A program made the position numbers and the translations under genes. The notes below the pieces were generated by a model that saw nothing but the letters and a program-made list of their open reading frames with translations, had not been told where the DNA came from and ran no database searches. From Micromonospora sp. WMMA1363 (GTDB taxonomy: Bacteria; Actinomycetota; Actinomycetes; Mycobacteriales; Micromonosporaceae), in assembly GCF_030345795.1 (NCBI RefSeq), contig NZ_JAUALB010000001.1, positions 5,262,001 to 5,326,000 on the forward strand: a stretch of 64,000 bases of DNA, in the 5' to 3' direction. This document shows, in pieces, positions 19,305 through 27,738 of the stretch; within the stretch, counting starts at the first letter, position 1; every line of letters begins with the position of its first letter.

Positions 19305-20933
19305 ATGGACGCCGTGTTCTCCGTACCCGAGCCGCGCAACGAGCCGGTACGCACCTACGAGCCGGGAAGTGTCGACCGGGACCGGCTCCAGCGGCGGCTG
19401 GCCGAGTTGGCCGCCGAGCGGATCGACCTGCCGATGACCATCGCCGGCGAGCGGCGGATGGCCGCCGGTGAGTCGATCGACGTGGTGCAGCCGCACAAGC
19501 ACGCGCACGTGCTGGGCGTGACCGCCCACGCCACCCACGACGACGCGCGTGCGGCGGTGAAGGCCGCGAAGGACGCGGCGCCGGAGTGGCGTGCGCTGCC
19601 GTTCGAGGAGCGGGCCGCGATCTTCCTCCGCGCCGCCGAGTTGCTTTCCGGTCCCTGGCGGGACACGCTGAACGCCGCCACGATGCTCGGTCAGTCGAAG
19701 ACCGCCGTGCAGGCCGAGATCGACTCGGCCTGCGAGTTCATCGACTTCCTCCGGTTCAATGTCCACTTCGCCCGCAGGCTGCTGGCCGAGCAGCCGATGT
19801 CCGGGCCGGGAACGTGGAACCGGTTCGACCACCGGCCCCTCGAAGGCTTCGTCTACGCCGTCACCCCGTTCAACTTCACCGCGATCGCTGGTAACCTGCC
19901 CTCCGCGCCGGCCCTGCTCGGAAACACTGTGGTCTGGAAGCCGGGGCCCACCCAACAGTTCGCCGCACACTTCACGATGCGGTTGTTCGAGGCGGCCGGT
20001 CTGCCCCCTGGAGTGATCAACATGGTTACCGGGCGGGGCGAGGAGGTCTCCGACGTGGTGCTCGCCGACCCGGACCTGGCCGGTATCCACTTCACCGGCT
20101 CCACCAAGGTCTTCCAGCAGCTGTGGCGGACCGTCGGCGAGAACATCGGCCGCTACCGGGGGTACCCGCGGCTGGTCGGCGAGACCGGCGGCAAGGACTT
20201 CGTGGTCGCCCACTCCAGCGCCGACGTGGACGCGCTGCACACCGCCCTGATCAGGGGAGCGTACGAGTACCAGGGGCAAAAATGCTCCGCCGCCTCCCGC
20301 GCGTACGTCCCACGGTCGATCTGGGAGGGTGGGCTGCGCGACCGGCTGGCCGCCACCGCGGATGCCCTCAGCTACGGTGACGTGACCGACTTCCGTAACT
20401 TCGGCGGCGCCGTGATCGACGACAAGGCGTTCGGTCGGCACACCGCCGCGCTGGAGTTGATCACGGGCGACGACACCTGTCGGATCATCGCCGGCGGCAC
20501 CGCCGACGACTCGGTCGGCTACTTCGTGCGGCCCACCCTGTTCGAGTGCACCGACCCTGCTCACGAGACCTTCACCACCGAGTACTTCGGGCCGATCCTC
20601 GGCGTGCACGTCTTCGATGACGCCCGGTTCGACGACGTGGTGGCCCAGGCCGAGTCGATCGCCCCATACGCGCTGACCGGCTCGATCTTCGCGACCGACC
20701 GCCAGGTCGTCGACCGGGTGGCCGAGGCGATGCGGTACGCGGCCGGCAACTTCTACATCAACGACAAGCCGACCGGCGCGGTGGTCGGGCAGCAGCCGTT
20801 CGGTGGCGCCCGGGCCAGCGGGACCAACGACAAGGCTGGCTCCTGGCACAACCTCGTCCGGTGGATGTCGCCGCGGACGATCAAGGAGACCTTCGTCCCG
20901 CCGACCGAGCACACCTACCCCCACATGGGCTGA
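19305..20933 (+). CDS. pruA: L-glutamate gamma-semialdehyde dehydrogenase
   Basis: A 542-residue aldehyde dehydrogenase of the class that oxidises 1-pyrroline-5-carboxylate/glutamate semialdehyde to glutamate with NAD in proline catabolism. ATG 19305 has AGGAG ten bases upstream and fits the family start. It shows the proton acceptor Glu in V-G-E-T-G-G-K-D-F, the catalytic Cys in Y-Q-G-Q-K-C-S-A-A-S-R, the E-Y-F-G-P block and the G-A-R-A-S-G-T-N-D-K-A-G C-terminal motif that is specific to P5C dehydrogenases. No proline dehydrogenase gene (putA/prodh) is present nearby, so the first step must be encoded elsewhere. Confidence 0.93.
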   Translation: MDAVFSVPEPRNEPVRTYEPGSVDRDRLQRRLAELAAERIDLPMTIAGERRMAAGESIDVVQPHKHAHVLGVTAHATHDDARAAVKAAKDAAPEWRALPFEERAAIFLRAAELLSGPWRDTLNAATMLGQSKTAVQAEIDSACEFIDFLRFNVHFARRLLAEQPMSGPGTWNRFDHRPLEGFVYAVTPFNFTAIAGNLPSAPALLGNTVVWKPGPTQQFAAHFTMRLFEAAGLPPGVINMVTGRGEEVSDVVLADPDLAGIHFTGSTKVFQQLWRTVGENIGRYRGYPRLVGETGGKDFVVAHSSADVDALHTALIRGAYEYQGQKCSAASRAYVPRSIWEGGLRDRLAATADALSYGDVTDFRNFGGAVIDDKAFGRHTAALELITGDDTCRIIAGGTADDSVGYFVRPTLFECTDPAHETFTTEYFGPILGVHVFDDARFDDVVAQAESIAPYALTGSIFATDRQVVDRVAEAMRYAAGNFYINDKPTGAVVGQQPFGGARASGTNDKAGSWHNLVRWMSPRTIKETFVPPTEHTYPHMG

Positions 20934-20940
20934 GGTGTTT

Positions 20941-20993
20941 GGAGGGGCCCTCCTCAACGCCTTCGCGTCGTCGAAGGCCCCTTCTCAACGCCC
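20941..20993 (+). repeat. imperfect duplicated GGCCC/CTCAACGCC element after pruA
   Basis: Two related blocks, 20941-20961 and 20973-20993, share the pattern (G)GAGG-GGCCC-TCCTCAACGCC / GAAGG-CCCC-TTCTCAACGCC. Between them CCTTCG/CGAAGG forms a small stem. It directly follows the pruA stop and may act as its terminator. Sequences of this kind look like a dispersed intergenic repeat. Confidence 0.45.
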
Positions 20994-21174
20994 CCGTGTG
21001 GTCGAGGGTCCCGCTCGACATCCGAGGCGGGTGTGACAGCTGATGTCACCGAGATCTGGCCGCAGCGACTGTCGCCGGCCGACAGTGCACATAGGGTGCA
21101 CATAGGAAGTCCTAACGGGTGGCGAAACGGTGAAATCCTGGACGCCGAGTCGGCAAAGTGGCAGCGTAAGGGGC

Positions 21175-21690
21175 ATGGCGGATTCCGGAGTCAACCCCAC
21201 GGCGGCGGCCCTGCTCGGGCTGCTCCACGAGGGCCCCATGACAGGCGGTCAGTTGATGGCCGCCGCCGAGCGCCGGCTGGCGCCGTACTGGTCGATGACC
21301 CGTAGTCAGGTCTACCGGGAGCTGCCCGTGCTGGCCGAGAAGGGGCTCGTTCGGTTGGGCAAGCCGGGGCCGCGGATGAGCCAGCCGTACGCGATCACCG
21401 CCTCCGGGAAACGGACATTCTCCAAGTGGCTCGCGGAGGACCCGGGCCGGGACACCATCCGTAACCCGATCGCGCTGCGGATCGCCTTCGGTAACCTGCA
21501 CTCGGCCAGCCAGCTCAAGGGTCTGCAGGTCGCCGCCAACGAGTACCACACCGAAGCCCTGGCCCGGGTTCGCGAGCAGGTCAAGAATGCCAAGAAAGAA
21601 GGCGAAACGTACGATGCCAGCGCGCTGGAGTTCGCCGTCGCCTACCACAAGGCCGCGCTGTCCTGGCTGAAGTCCGCCCCGGTCGGGTGA
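21175..21690 (+). CDS. PadR-family transcriptional regulator
   Basis: A 171-residue protein. The first ~85 residues are a PadR winged helix: L-L-G-L-L-H-E-G-P-M-T-G-G-Q-L, then W-S-M-T-R-S-Q-V-Y-R-E-L and the wing L-V-R-L-G-K-P-G-P-R. The C-terminal half is the long helical dimerisation region of the family. The start at ATG 21175 is uncertain because the nearest G-rich run is only 2-6 bases upstream. PadR proteins usually repress efflux or phenolic-acid genes by direct ligand binding; no obvious target is adjacent, and pruA ends 240 bp upstream. Confidence 0.83.
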   Translation: MADSGVNPTAAALLGLLHEGPMTGGQLMAAAERRLAPYWSMTRSQVYRELPVLAEKGLVRLGKPGPRMSQPYAITASGKRTFSKWLAEDPGRDTIRNPIALRIAFGNLHSASQLKGLQVAANEYHTEALARVREQVKNAKKEGETYDASALEFAVAYHKAALSWLKSAPVG

Positions 21691-21718
21691 CACGGTAGGT
21701 GTTCCTGTGCGCGGGGCC

Positions 21719-21812
21719 GCGGGACTGCGGGGCTCGCGAGTTCGCTCCTCACCCGCGCGGGGTGTGTTTTGCGCGGGACTGCGGGGCTCGCGAGCTCGCT
21801 CCTCACCCGCGC
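21719..21812 (+). repeat. 40-bp direct repeat upstream of prfB
   Basis: Two 40-bp copies, 21719-21758 and 21773-21812, differ at one position and are 54 bp apart. Each contains the palindrome-like core GGCTCGCGAG. The second copy ends 17 bp before the prfB start codon. The repeat has no coding function that I can see and may be a dispersed family element. Confidence 0.8.
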
Positions 21813-21828
21813 AGTACGCTTGTCAGTC

Positions 21829-22950
21829 GTGACCGCTGCCGACTACGCCGAACAGCTCAAGGAACTCGACGCAACCCTGCGCAACATCGAATCGGTGCTC
21901 GACATCGACAAGCTGCGGGCGGACAAGGTCCGCCTGGAGGAGACGGCCTCCGCCCCCGACCTCTGGGATGACCAGGCCAAGGCGCAGCAGGTCACCTCCC
22001 AGTTGTCGTACGTCAACGGCGAGATCGACAAGCTCTCCAGCCTCCGTTCCCGCCTCGACGACACGCAGGTTCTGCTGGAACTGGCCGAGGCCGAGTCCGA
22101 CCCGGGCGTGCTCGCCGAAGTCGAGTCGGAGATCGCCGGGCTGACCAAGGCCATCCAGGAGATGGAGGTCCGCACCCTGCTCTCCGGCGAGTACGACTCC
22201 CGGGAAGCGCTGGTCGCCATCCGGGCCGGCGCCGGAGGGGTGGACGCGGCGGACTTCGCCGAGATGCTGCTGCGGATGTACCTGCGCTGGGCCGAGCGAC
22301 ACGGTTATCCGACCGAGGTCTACGAGACCTCGTACGCCGAGGAGGCGGGGCTGAAGTCGGCCACGTTCACGGTCAAGGTGCCGTACGCCTACGGCACGCT
22401 CAGCGTGGAGTCGGGCACCCATCGGCTGGTCCGGATCAGCCCGTTCGACAACCAAGGCCGCCGGCAGACAAGTTTCGCCGGCGTCGAGGTGCTGCCGGTG
22501 GTGGAGCAGACCGACCACATCGACATCCCCGAGAACGAGATGCGGATCGACGTCTATCGGTCATCCGGTCCGGGTGGTCAGAGCGTCAACACCACCGACT
22601 CGGCGGTGCGGATCACCCACGTCCCGACCGGCATCGTGGTCACCTGCCAGAACGAGAAGTCCCAGCTGCAGAACAAGGCCTCCGCGCTGCGCGTGCTCCA
22701 GGCCCGGTTGCTGGAACGCAAGCGCCAGGAGGAGCAGGCCAAGCTCCAGGGCCTGAAGACCGACGCCGCCGGCTCGTGGGGTGACCAGATGCGCTCGTAC
22801 GTCCTGCACCCGTATCAGATGGTGAAGGATCTCCGAACCGAGCAGGAGACCGGCAACCCCTCGTCGGTCTTCGACGGCGACCTGGACGCCTTTATCGAGG
22901 CGGGCATCCGGTGGCGGAAGCAGCAGCAGCTCGCCGGCGACGGTGCGTGA
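21829..22950 (+). CDS. prfB: peptide chain release factor 2
   Basis: A 373-residue RF2 that terminates translation at UGA and UAA. It starts at GTG 21829. The stop-codon-reading tripeptide S-P-F is in [11 protein letters not shown], and the peptidyl-hydrolase motif G-G-Q is in [13 protein letters not shown]. The frame is open from the start with no in-frame UGA near codon 25, so the programmed +1 frameshift that autoregulates many prfB genes is absent, as is usual in actinobacteria. It lies upstream of ftsE-ftsX-smpB-ssrA, the standard actinobacterial order. Confidence 0.95.
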   Translation: MTAADYAEQLKELDATLRNIESVLDIDKLRADKVRLEETASAPDLWDDQAKAQQVTSQLSYVNGEIDKLSSLRSRLDDTQVLLELAEAESDPGVLAEVESEIAGLTKAIQEMEVRTLLSGEYDSREALVAIRAGAGGVDAADFAEMLLRMYLRWAERHGYPTEVYETSYAEEAGLKSATFTVKVPYAYGTLSVESGTHRLVRISPFDNQGRRQTSFAGVEVLPVVEQTDHIDIPENEMRIDVYRSSGPGGQSVNTTDSAVRITHVPTGIVVTCQNEKSQLQNKASALRVLQARLLERKRQEEQAKLQGLKTDAAGSWGDQMRSYVLHPYQMVKDLRTEQETGNPSSVFDGDLDAFIEAGIRWRKQQQLAGDGA

Positions 22951-23054
22951 CCGATCGGGGGCGTAGCGCGTCATCGATCTTCGTTATCCCCAGCAATTCG
23001 CCGACGCGCCTCGCAACCGTGGGGCGCGGGCCTTGGCTCTCCGGTTACACCGCG

Positions 23055-23060
23055 TAGACT
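23055..23060 (+). promoter_or_regulatory. -10 box of a probable leaderless ftsE promoter
   Basis: TAGACT ends eight bases before the GTG start of ftsE, and no Shine-Dalgarno lies in the gap. This is the spacing seen where transcription begins at or within a base or two of the start codon. Confidence 0.5.
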
Positions 23061-23068
23061 CACCACCC

Positions 23069-23749
23069 GTGATTCAGCTTGAGCAAGTGACGAAGACGTA
23101 CCCGAAGGCGTCCCGGCCTTCGCTCGACAACGTGTCCGTCTCGATCGAGAAGGGCGAGTTCGTCTTCTTCATCGGCCCATCCGGCTCTGGCAAGTCCACG
23201 ATCATCAAGCTGTTGTTGCACGAGGTGACGCCCAACAAGGGCCAGATCATCGTGAACAGCAAAGACGTGACGTCGATGCGCTCTTGGAAGCGACCACACT
23301 TCCGGCGCTCGATCGGCTGCGTCTTCCAGGACTTCCGCCTCCTGCCGAACCGCACCGCGTACGAGAACGTGGCGTTCGCTCTCGAGGTGATCGGCAAGAC
23401 CAAGGCGGTCGCCCGCCGGGTCGTGCCCGAGGTGCTGGAGCTGGTCGGACTCGGTGGCAAGGAGCACCGCTACCCGCACGAGCTCTCCGGCGGTGAGCAG
23501 CAGCGGGTGGCCGTCGCCCGGGCGTTCGTGAACCGTCCGCTGATCCTGCTGGCGGACGAGCCGACGGGAAACCTCGACCCGGACACCTCCATCGAGATCA
23601 TGCGCCTGCTGGACCGGATCAACCGCACCGGCACGACCGTCGTGATGGTCACCCACGACTCCAACATCGTGAACCAGATGCGCCGCCGGGTCATCGAGAT
23701 CGAGAGCGGCCGGATCGTCCGCGACCAGGCTCGCGGCGTCTACGGGTGA
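23069..23749 (+). CDS. ftsE: cell division ATP-binding protein FtsE
   Basis: A 226-residue ABC ATPase, the cytoplasmic partner of FtsX; the pair transmits division signals to periplasmic or cell-wall hydrolases. It has Walker [10 protein letters not shown] (~33-41), the ABC signature L-S-G-G-E-Q-Q-R, Walker [12 protein letters not shown] and the switch His in V-T-H-D-S. GTG 23069 fits the family start V-I-Q-L-E-Q-V-T-K. Followed by ftsX after 64 bp. Confidence 0.95.
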   Translation: MIQLEQVTKTYPKASRPSLDNVSVSIEKGEFVFFIGPSGSGKSTIIKLLLHEVTPNKGQIIVNSKDVTSMRSWKRPHFRRSIGCVFQDFRLLPNRTAYENVAFALEVIGKTKAVARRVVPEVLELVGLGGKEHRYPHELSGGEQQRVAVARAFVNRPLILLADEPTGNLDPDTSIEIMRLLDRINRTGTTVVMVTHDSNIVNQMRRRVIEIESGRIVRDQARGVYG

Positions 23750-23813
23750 GCCGGCGCCCCACCCCGCCTGACGACGACGAACACCTCATGCCGGAGACCC
23801 GGAGGAACCCCCG

Positions 23814-24689
23814 ATGCGCGTGAAATACGTCCTGTCCGAGGTCATGGTCGGACTGTGGCGAAACGTGACCATGACCATCGCGATGATCATCACGATGGCG
23901 GTCTCGCTGACCATGCTCGGCGCCAGTGGTCTGATCTACACCAAGGTCGCCGACATGAAAAAGTTGTACTTCGAAAACATCGAGGTTTCCATCTTCCTCG
24001 ACAACGAGGTCACTCCCGAGCAGAAGGCGGATATCGAGGCGAAGCTCGACGCCGACCCGCTGGTCGCGAACCGCACGTACGTCGACAAGAACGAGGCGTT
24101 CGAGCGCTTCCAGGACATGTTCCGGGATTCGCCGGACCTGCTGAGCGCCGTCAAACCGGACGTGCTGCCGGAGTCGTACCGGCTGAAGCTGGTGGACCCG
24201 CAGGAGTACAAGGCGATCAACGACCAGTACACCAACGTCGAGGGCGTCGACCAGGTGGTCGATCAGAGCCGCGTGCTGGACAAGATCTTCGACCTGTTCA
24301 CCGCCGGCCAGAACATCGCCCTCGTCGCCGCGATCGCGATGGCCATCGCCGCTCTGCTGCTGGTCGCCAACACGATCCAGGTCGCCGCCTACAGCAAGCG
24401 GCGTGAGGTGGCGGTCATGAAGCTCGTGGGCGCCTCGAACTGGTTCATCCAGGCTCCGTTCGTCCTGGAGGCCGTGGTCGCCGGTCTGATCGGCTCGGTG
24501 CTCGGGCTCGGCGCACTCGTCGGCCTGAAGATCTTCCTGTTCGACGGCGCGCTCAGCGCACTCCAGGGCCTCTTCGCGCCGGTCAGCTGGGGCGAGATCT
24601 TCCTGGCCTTCCCGCTGATGGCCGCCGTCGGCGGCTTGATCAGCGCGATCACCGCCTGGGTCACCCTCCGCTTCTACCTGCGTGTTTGA
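23814..24689 (+). CDS. ftsX: permease-like cell division protein FtsX
   Basis: A 291-residue four-TM protein: TM1 ~20-45, an extracytoplasmic domain ~46-165, then TM2-TM4 at ~175-195, ~220-245 and ~265-287. The K-R-R-E-V-A-V-M-K-L-V-G-A motif after TM2 is diagnostic of the FtsX/MacB permease family, and N-terminal M-R-V-K-Y-V-L-S-E is typical of actinobacterial FtsX. The start is preceded by GGAGG 11 bases upstream. It forms the FtsEX complex with the preceding gene. Confidence 0.95.
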   Translation: MRVKYVLSEVMVGLWRNVTMTIAMIITMAVSLTMLGASGLIYTKVADMKKLYFENIEVSIFLDNEVTPEQKADIEAKLDADPLVANRTYVDKNEAFERFQDMFRDSPDLLSAVKPDVLPESYRLKLVDPQEYKAINDQYTNVEGVDQVVDQSRVLDKIFDLFTAGQNIALVAAIAMAIAALLLVANTIQVAAYSKRREVAVMKLVGASNWFIQAPFVLEAVVAGLIGSVLGLGALVGLKIFLFDGALSALQGLFAPVSWGEIFLAFPLMAAVGGLISAITAWVTLRFYLRV

Positions 24690-24706
24690 CGGGGTAGCCG
24701 GGATCT

Positions 24707-24746
24707 GGGCCCTCCCGCTGCCGGAATAAACGGCGCGGGAGGGCCC
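24707..24746 (+). terminator. terminator after ftsX
   Basis: Perfect 12-bp arms GGGCCCTCCCGC and GCGGGAGGGCCC with an inner GCCG/CGGC stem and an AATAAA-containing loop, followed by TTCTCTCT. It separates the prfB/ftsEX transcript from smpB. Confidence 0.85.
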
Positions 24747-24818
24747 TTCTCTCTCGGGTAGCATGATCTCCGTTTTCCCGTAGGGTCCGGGAGCGGTCAG
24801 GATAAGGAGGTGGCGCCG

Positions 24819-25298
24819 ATGCCACGGGAAAAGGGACGTAAGGTCGTCGCCTCCAACCGCAAGGCTCGGCACGACTACTCGATCCTCGACACGTACGAGG
24901 CGGGGATGGCGTTGACCGGCACCGAGGTCAAGTCGCTGCGGGCGGGGCGGGCGTCGCTCGTTGACGCGTTCGCCCAGGAGCGCAACGGTGAGCTGTATCT
25001 GCACGGGATGCACATCCCGGAGTACACCCAGGGCACCTGGACCAACCATGAGCCCCGGCGTACCCGCAAGCTGCTGCTCAAGCGTCTGGAGATCGACCGG
25101 TTGATCGGCAAGACCCGGGAGAGTGGTCTCACGCTGGTGCCGTTGCAGGTCTACTTCGCCGATGGCTGGGCCAAGGTGGAGATCGGCCTGGCCAAGGGTA
25201 AGAAGTCTTACGACAAGCGGCAGGACCTCGCCAAGCGGGACGCGGACCGGGAGATCGCGCGTGCCGCGGGACGACACGGCAAGGGGATGCGCGACTGA
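24819..25298 (+). CDS. smpB: SsrA-binding protein
   Basis: A 159-residue SmpB that delivers alanyl-tmRNA to stalled ribosomes. ATG 24819 lies eight bases after a strong AAGGAGG (24804-24810); an in-frame GTG at 24810 overlaps that site and is rejected. Conserved blocks are [23 protein letters not shown] and the basic tail K-K-S-Y-D-K-R-Q-D, with a C-terminal extension ending G-K-G-M-R-D. A TAGGGT -10-like box at 24781-24786 suggests its own promoter. The tmRNA gene follows 106 bp downstream. Confidence 0.96.
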   Translation: MPREKGRKVVASNRKARHDYSILDTYEAGMALTGTEVKSLRAGRASLVDAFAQERNGELYLHGMHIPEYTQGTWTNHEPRRTRKLLLKRLEIDRLIGKTRESGLTLVPLQVYFADGWAKVEIGLAKGKKSYDKRQDLAKRDADREIARAAGRHGKGMRD

Positions 25299-25344
25299 TT
25301 TATCCGGTTTTCGCCGTATTCGGCGTGCGGGCGGGGACACGGGA

Positions 25345-25372
25345 TGAAACCCGTTGCGGCAAGCGTTAGGCT
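25345..25372 (+). promoter_or_regulatory. probable ssrA promoter
   Basis: TGAAAC (25345-25350), 16 bases, TAGGCT (25367-25372) resembles a vegetative promoter. Transcription would begin near 25379, giving a short 5' leader removed when the mature end at 25405 is formed. Confidence 0.5.
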
Positions 25373-25404
25373 TGACGGTGCCGCCGACAGGGGCGGCCCT
25401 ACGA

Positions 25405-25780
25405 GGGGGTGACTGGTTTCGACTTCGTACGTTGCGGCAGGGGAAGCGAGCCGAGGAAGCCGACGTCGTCTCGTGAATCGTTCGTCGGAAAACAATAAGC
25501 GCCAAGAGCAATCGCGCTGACTTCGCTCTCGCCGCCTGAGGCGGGTAGCAAGTCTGTCGGCCTGGGAGCGCCTTCGACCCAGTTAGCCGGCATCAGCTAG
25601 AAGGCTGGCCAATCGGACCCGGTCGCGGGGTCCGTGCGGCGAGATCAATCAGCGACTGGGCCCGTCACACCGACTCGCTCGCGTGATCGGAGGGGCCGAG
25701 TAGAGGCACAGCGAGCTGCGCTCGGAGAAGCCCTGACAAGGCGGCGAAGGACCCGGGTTCGATTCCCGGCACCTCCACCA
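25405..25780 (+). ncRNA. ssrA: transfer-messenger RNA
   Basis: 376 nucleotides. The acceptor stem pairs GGGGGTG (25405-25411) with CACCTCC (25770-25776), followed by A and an encoded CCA at 25778-25780. The 3' T-arm GGGTTCGATTCCC is present and the 5' end continues ACTGGTTTCGAC, as in one-piece tmRNAs. The tag reading frame resumes at GCC 25501 and encodes A-K-S-N-R-A-D-F-A-L-A-A, then TGA 25537-25539. The terminal A-L-A-A is the usual degradation signal. With smpB just upstream, trans-translation is complete. Confidence 0.95.
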
Positions 25781-25785
25781 CCCGG

Positions 25786-25823
25786 CCTGTGCGCCCCGGT
25801 CCACCCGGACCGGGGCGCACAGG
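25786..25823 (+). terminator. terminator after ssrA
   Basis: Perfect 17-bp inverted repeat (left arm 25786-25802, right arm 25807-25823) around an ACCC loop, five bases after the tmRNA CCA end, followed by a T-rich stretch. Confidence 0.85.
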
Positions 25824-26051
25824 TGTATTTGGTGTATTCCGCATCCGGCGACCGCTCTTTCGTACCCGGTGACCGCACTGCGTGCCCGGCAGCGTGACCG
25901 CCGTGCCGCTCCGGCTCAGCGGCTCGGGGTACCCCGGTGGCCGACGGGAACAGTGGGGCCAACGGGCCCATTGGGGCGTCCGCCACCCCTGGACAGGCCG
26001 GCCGACGAGGTTCACCATCGGCGTACGCGGTCAGCAGCGCGGGAGGTGCCC

Positions 26052-26510
26052 ATGGTCACCGGTCCGATCCAGCAACCGTCCGCCGCCCCCACACCGGCCC
26101 GGCTCACAGCGGGCCAGCGGGCCGACCCGCTCGGCGACGCCCGCACGCTGAGCCGGGTGGCAGTCGACACCGAGCCGTACTGGCGGGAGCGGCTGCTAGG
26201 CCGCCTCGGGCCGGTACGCCAGGAGTTCGCCGAGCACGTCCGGCTCACCGAGGGCCCCGCTGGTCGGTACGCGGAACTGCTTCACCACGCACCCCGGCTC
26301 CAGCGCGGCGTGCAGCGTCTGGTCCGGGAGCACGCCGTCATCGTCGCCGCCCTCGACGGGCTGCGCCGGGCCGCCGAGCGACCCACCGTGACGGCCGAGG
26401 AACTGCGCTGCGCCACCGAGCAACTGGTCTCGGCGCTGGCGCGGCACCGGCAGCGCGGCGCGGACCTGATCTGGCAGGCCTACCAGACCGATCTCGGCGG
26501 GGAGGACTGA
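26052..26510 (+). CDS. hemerythrin-like helical protein
   Basis: A 152-residue all-helical protein with ATG 26052 and a GGAGG ribosome site six bases upstream. Histidine and glutamate pairs sit in the expected positions of a four-helix bundle: E-F-A-E-H, L-L-H-H, R-E-H, and the final A-R-H-R-Q-R-G-A-D-L-I-W-Q-A-Y, a C-terminal pattern I associate with small actinomycete hemerythrin-domain proteins. The full set of di-iron ligands cannot be confirmed by eye, so oxygen or iron binding is inferred only. It stands alone between ssrA and a lipoprotein gene. Confidence 0.55.
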   Translation: MVTGPIQQPSAAPTPARLTAGQRADPLGDARTLSRVAVDTEPYWRERLLGRLGPVRQEFAEHVRLTEGPAGRYAELLHHAPRLQRGVQRLVREHAVIVAALDGLRRAAERPTVTAEELRCATEQLVSALARHRQRGADLIWQAYQTDLGGED

Positions 26511-26699
26511 GTCGACGGTCGTCGCCGGGCAGCCGAGGCCGGCGGAGGGGACGTCTGCCCCGTTGGCGTGCCGGGCTGTTCTCCGCCCGGTGTAGTCGGC
26601 CGGGGGACCGGACGAGCGGAGACGGCGGGCGGAGACGACGGGTGGACGTGGTGCCGGCATGCCTGGAACCAGGGTCGGCCGAGGACCGTCGAACCGGGT

Positions 26700-27665
26700 A
26701 TGAATCGAGTAGAACCGGACACGCGTCGAACGTTCGCCGTGCTGAGCCTGTCCCTGCTGCTCGCCGCTGGCTGTGCACCGGCCGGCTCGGAGCCCGACGC
26801 CGCCTCGCCCTCGGCCGGCCGGTGGCCGGCGTTCGACGAGCGGGCGGCCGGGGTTGCCGAGGCATGGCGGCCCGGTCCACAGTGGGACAGCGGCTACGTG
26901 CCGCTCCAGGAACCGACCGTGCTGGTCGGTGACCCCACGTTCAGCCCGGACACCGAGCTCGCCTTCCGGGCAGGCTGGTACCGGGACCAGGTCGGGTTGC
27001 CCGTCGCGCGGCCCGCCGACGGCACGGTCCGGTTCCCGGACGGCACACTCACCGTTGCGCTGGTCAGTGCCGCCGAGGCGTACCGTCAGCTCGACCAGGG
27101 GGACCCACCGCCGTGCGACGGGCAGGCGAAGAATCCCGGCACCCCGCCCCCGGCCCAGTCGATTGGTCCGGACGACCCGGTGAGCAGCGATCCGCAGACC
27201 GCCTGCGTCCCGTTGACGGTGACCGCGGTCGAACTGGGCAGCGTGCCGGTACGCACCAGTCGAGGCGAGGCTCGGGTGCCGGCGTGGCTGTTCACGGTCG
27301 ACGAGCTGACCGCCCAGGTGGCCCGGCTCGCGGTCGCGCCGGCGGCCGTCGGGGCGGTCCCGGAGCCGAGCGCTCCGCCCGGGCCGCTGCCGTCCTCGAT
27401 GGTCGGCGCGCAGGACCTGCGCGCGGTGGACGGCACGACGCTGACCGTGCGACTCGGGATCGGCGCCTGCGACACCGGGGTCACCCCGCTGGTGTACGAG
27501 CGCGACGACGTCGTGGTGGTCGGCGGCGGGGTGACCCGACCCACCGGTGTCTGCACCGAGCAGCTCGTACTGGAACCGGTGACCGTTGCGCTGGCCGCGC
27601 CGCTGGGCGAGCGGCCCGTACTCGACGTGCTCGCCGGCGCGCCGCTGCGACTCACCACCAGGTGA
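26700..27665 (+). CDS. secreted lipoprotein of unknown function
   Basis: A 321-residue protein starting at ATG 26700. Residues 1-25 are a lipoprotein signal with twin Arg at 9-10, a hydrophobic core and L-L-L-A-A-G-C, so Cys25 is the predicted lipidation site. The mature part is acidic and Pro/Gly-rich with four cysteines; a central segment contains G-T-V-R-F-P-D-G-T-L-T-V and the last third several Val-rich strands, suggesting a beta-rich fold. No known domain is recognised. It is convergent with the decarboxylase gene. Confidence 0.72.
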   Translation: MNRVEPDTRRTFAVLSLSLLLAAGCAPAGSEPDAASPSAGRWPAFDERAAGVAEAWRPGPQWDSGYVPLQEPTVLVGDPTFSPDTELAFRAGWYRDQVGLPVARPADGTVRFPDGTLTVALVSAAEAYRQLDQGDPPPCDGQAKNPGTPPPAQSIGPDDPVSSDPQTACVPLTVTAVELGSVPVRTSRGEARVPAWLFTVDELTAQVARLAVAPAAVGAVPEPSAPPGPLPSSMVGAQDLRAVDGTTLTVRLGIGACDTGVTPLVYERDDVVVVGGGVTRPTGVCTEQLVLEPVTVALAAPLGERPVLDVLAGAPLRLTTR

Positions 27666-27738
27666 TCGCGGCGGCCGCGGCTCAGCGCGCCATGGCCTGC
27701 CAAAGCCGCCGCTGACGAGGAAAGTCGGGCCGACTCCT

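Noticed and set aside
21829..21960. Programmed frameshift in prfB
   Set aside because: The frame is continuous through the region where the internal UGA normally lies, so no frameshift is required.
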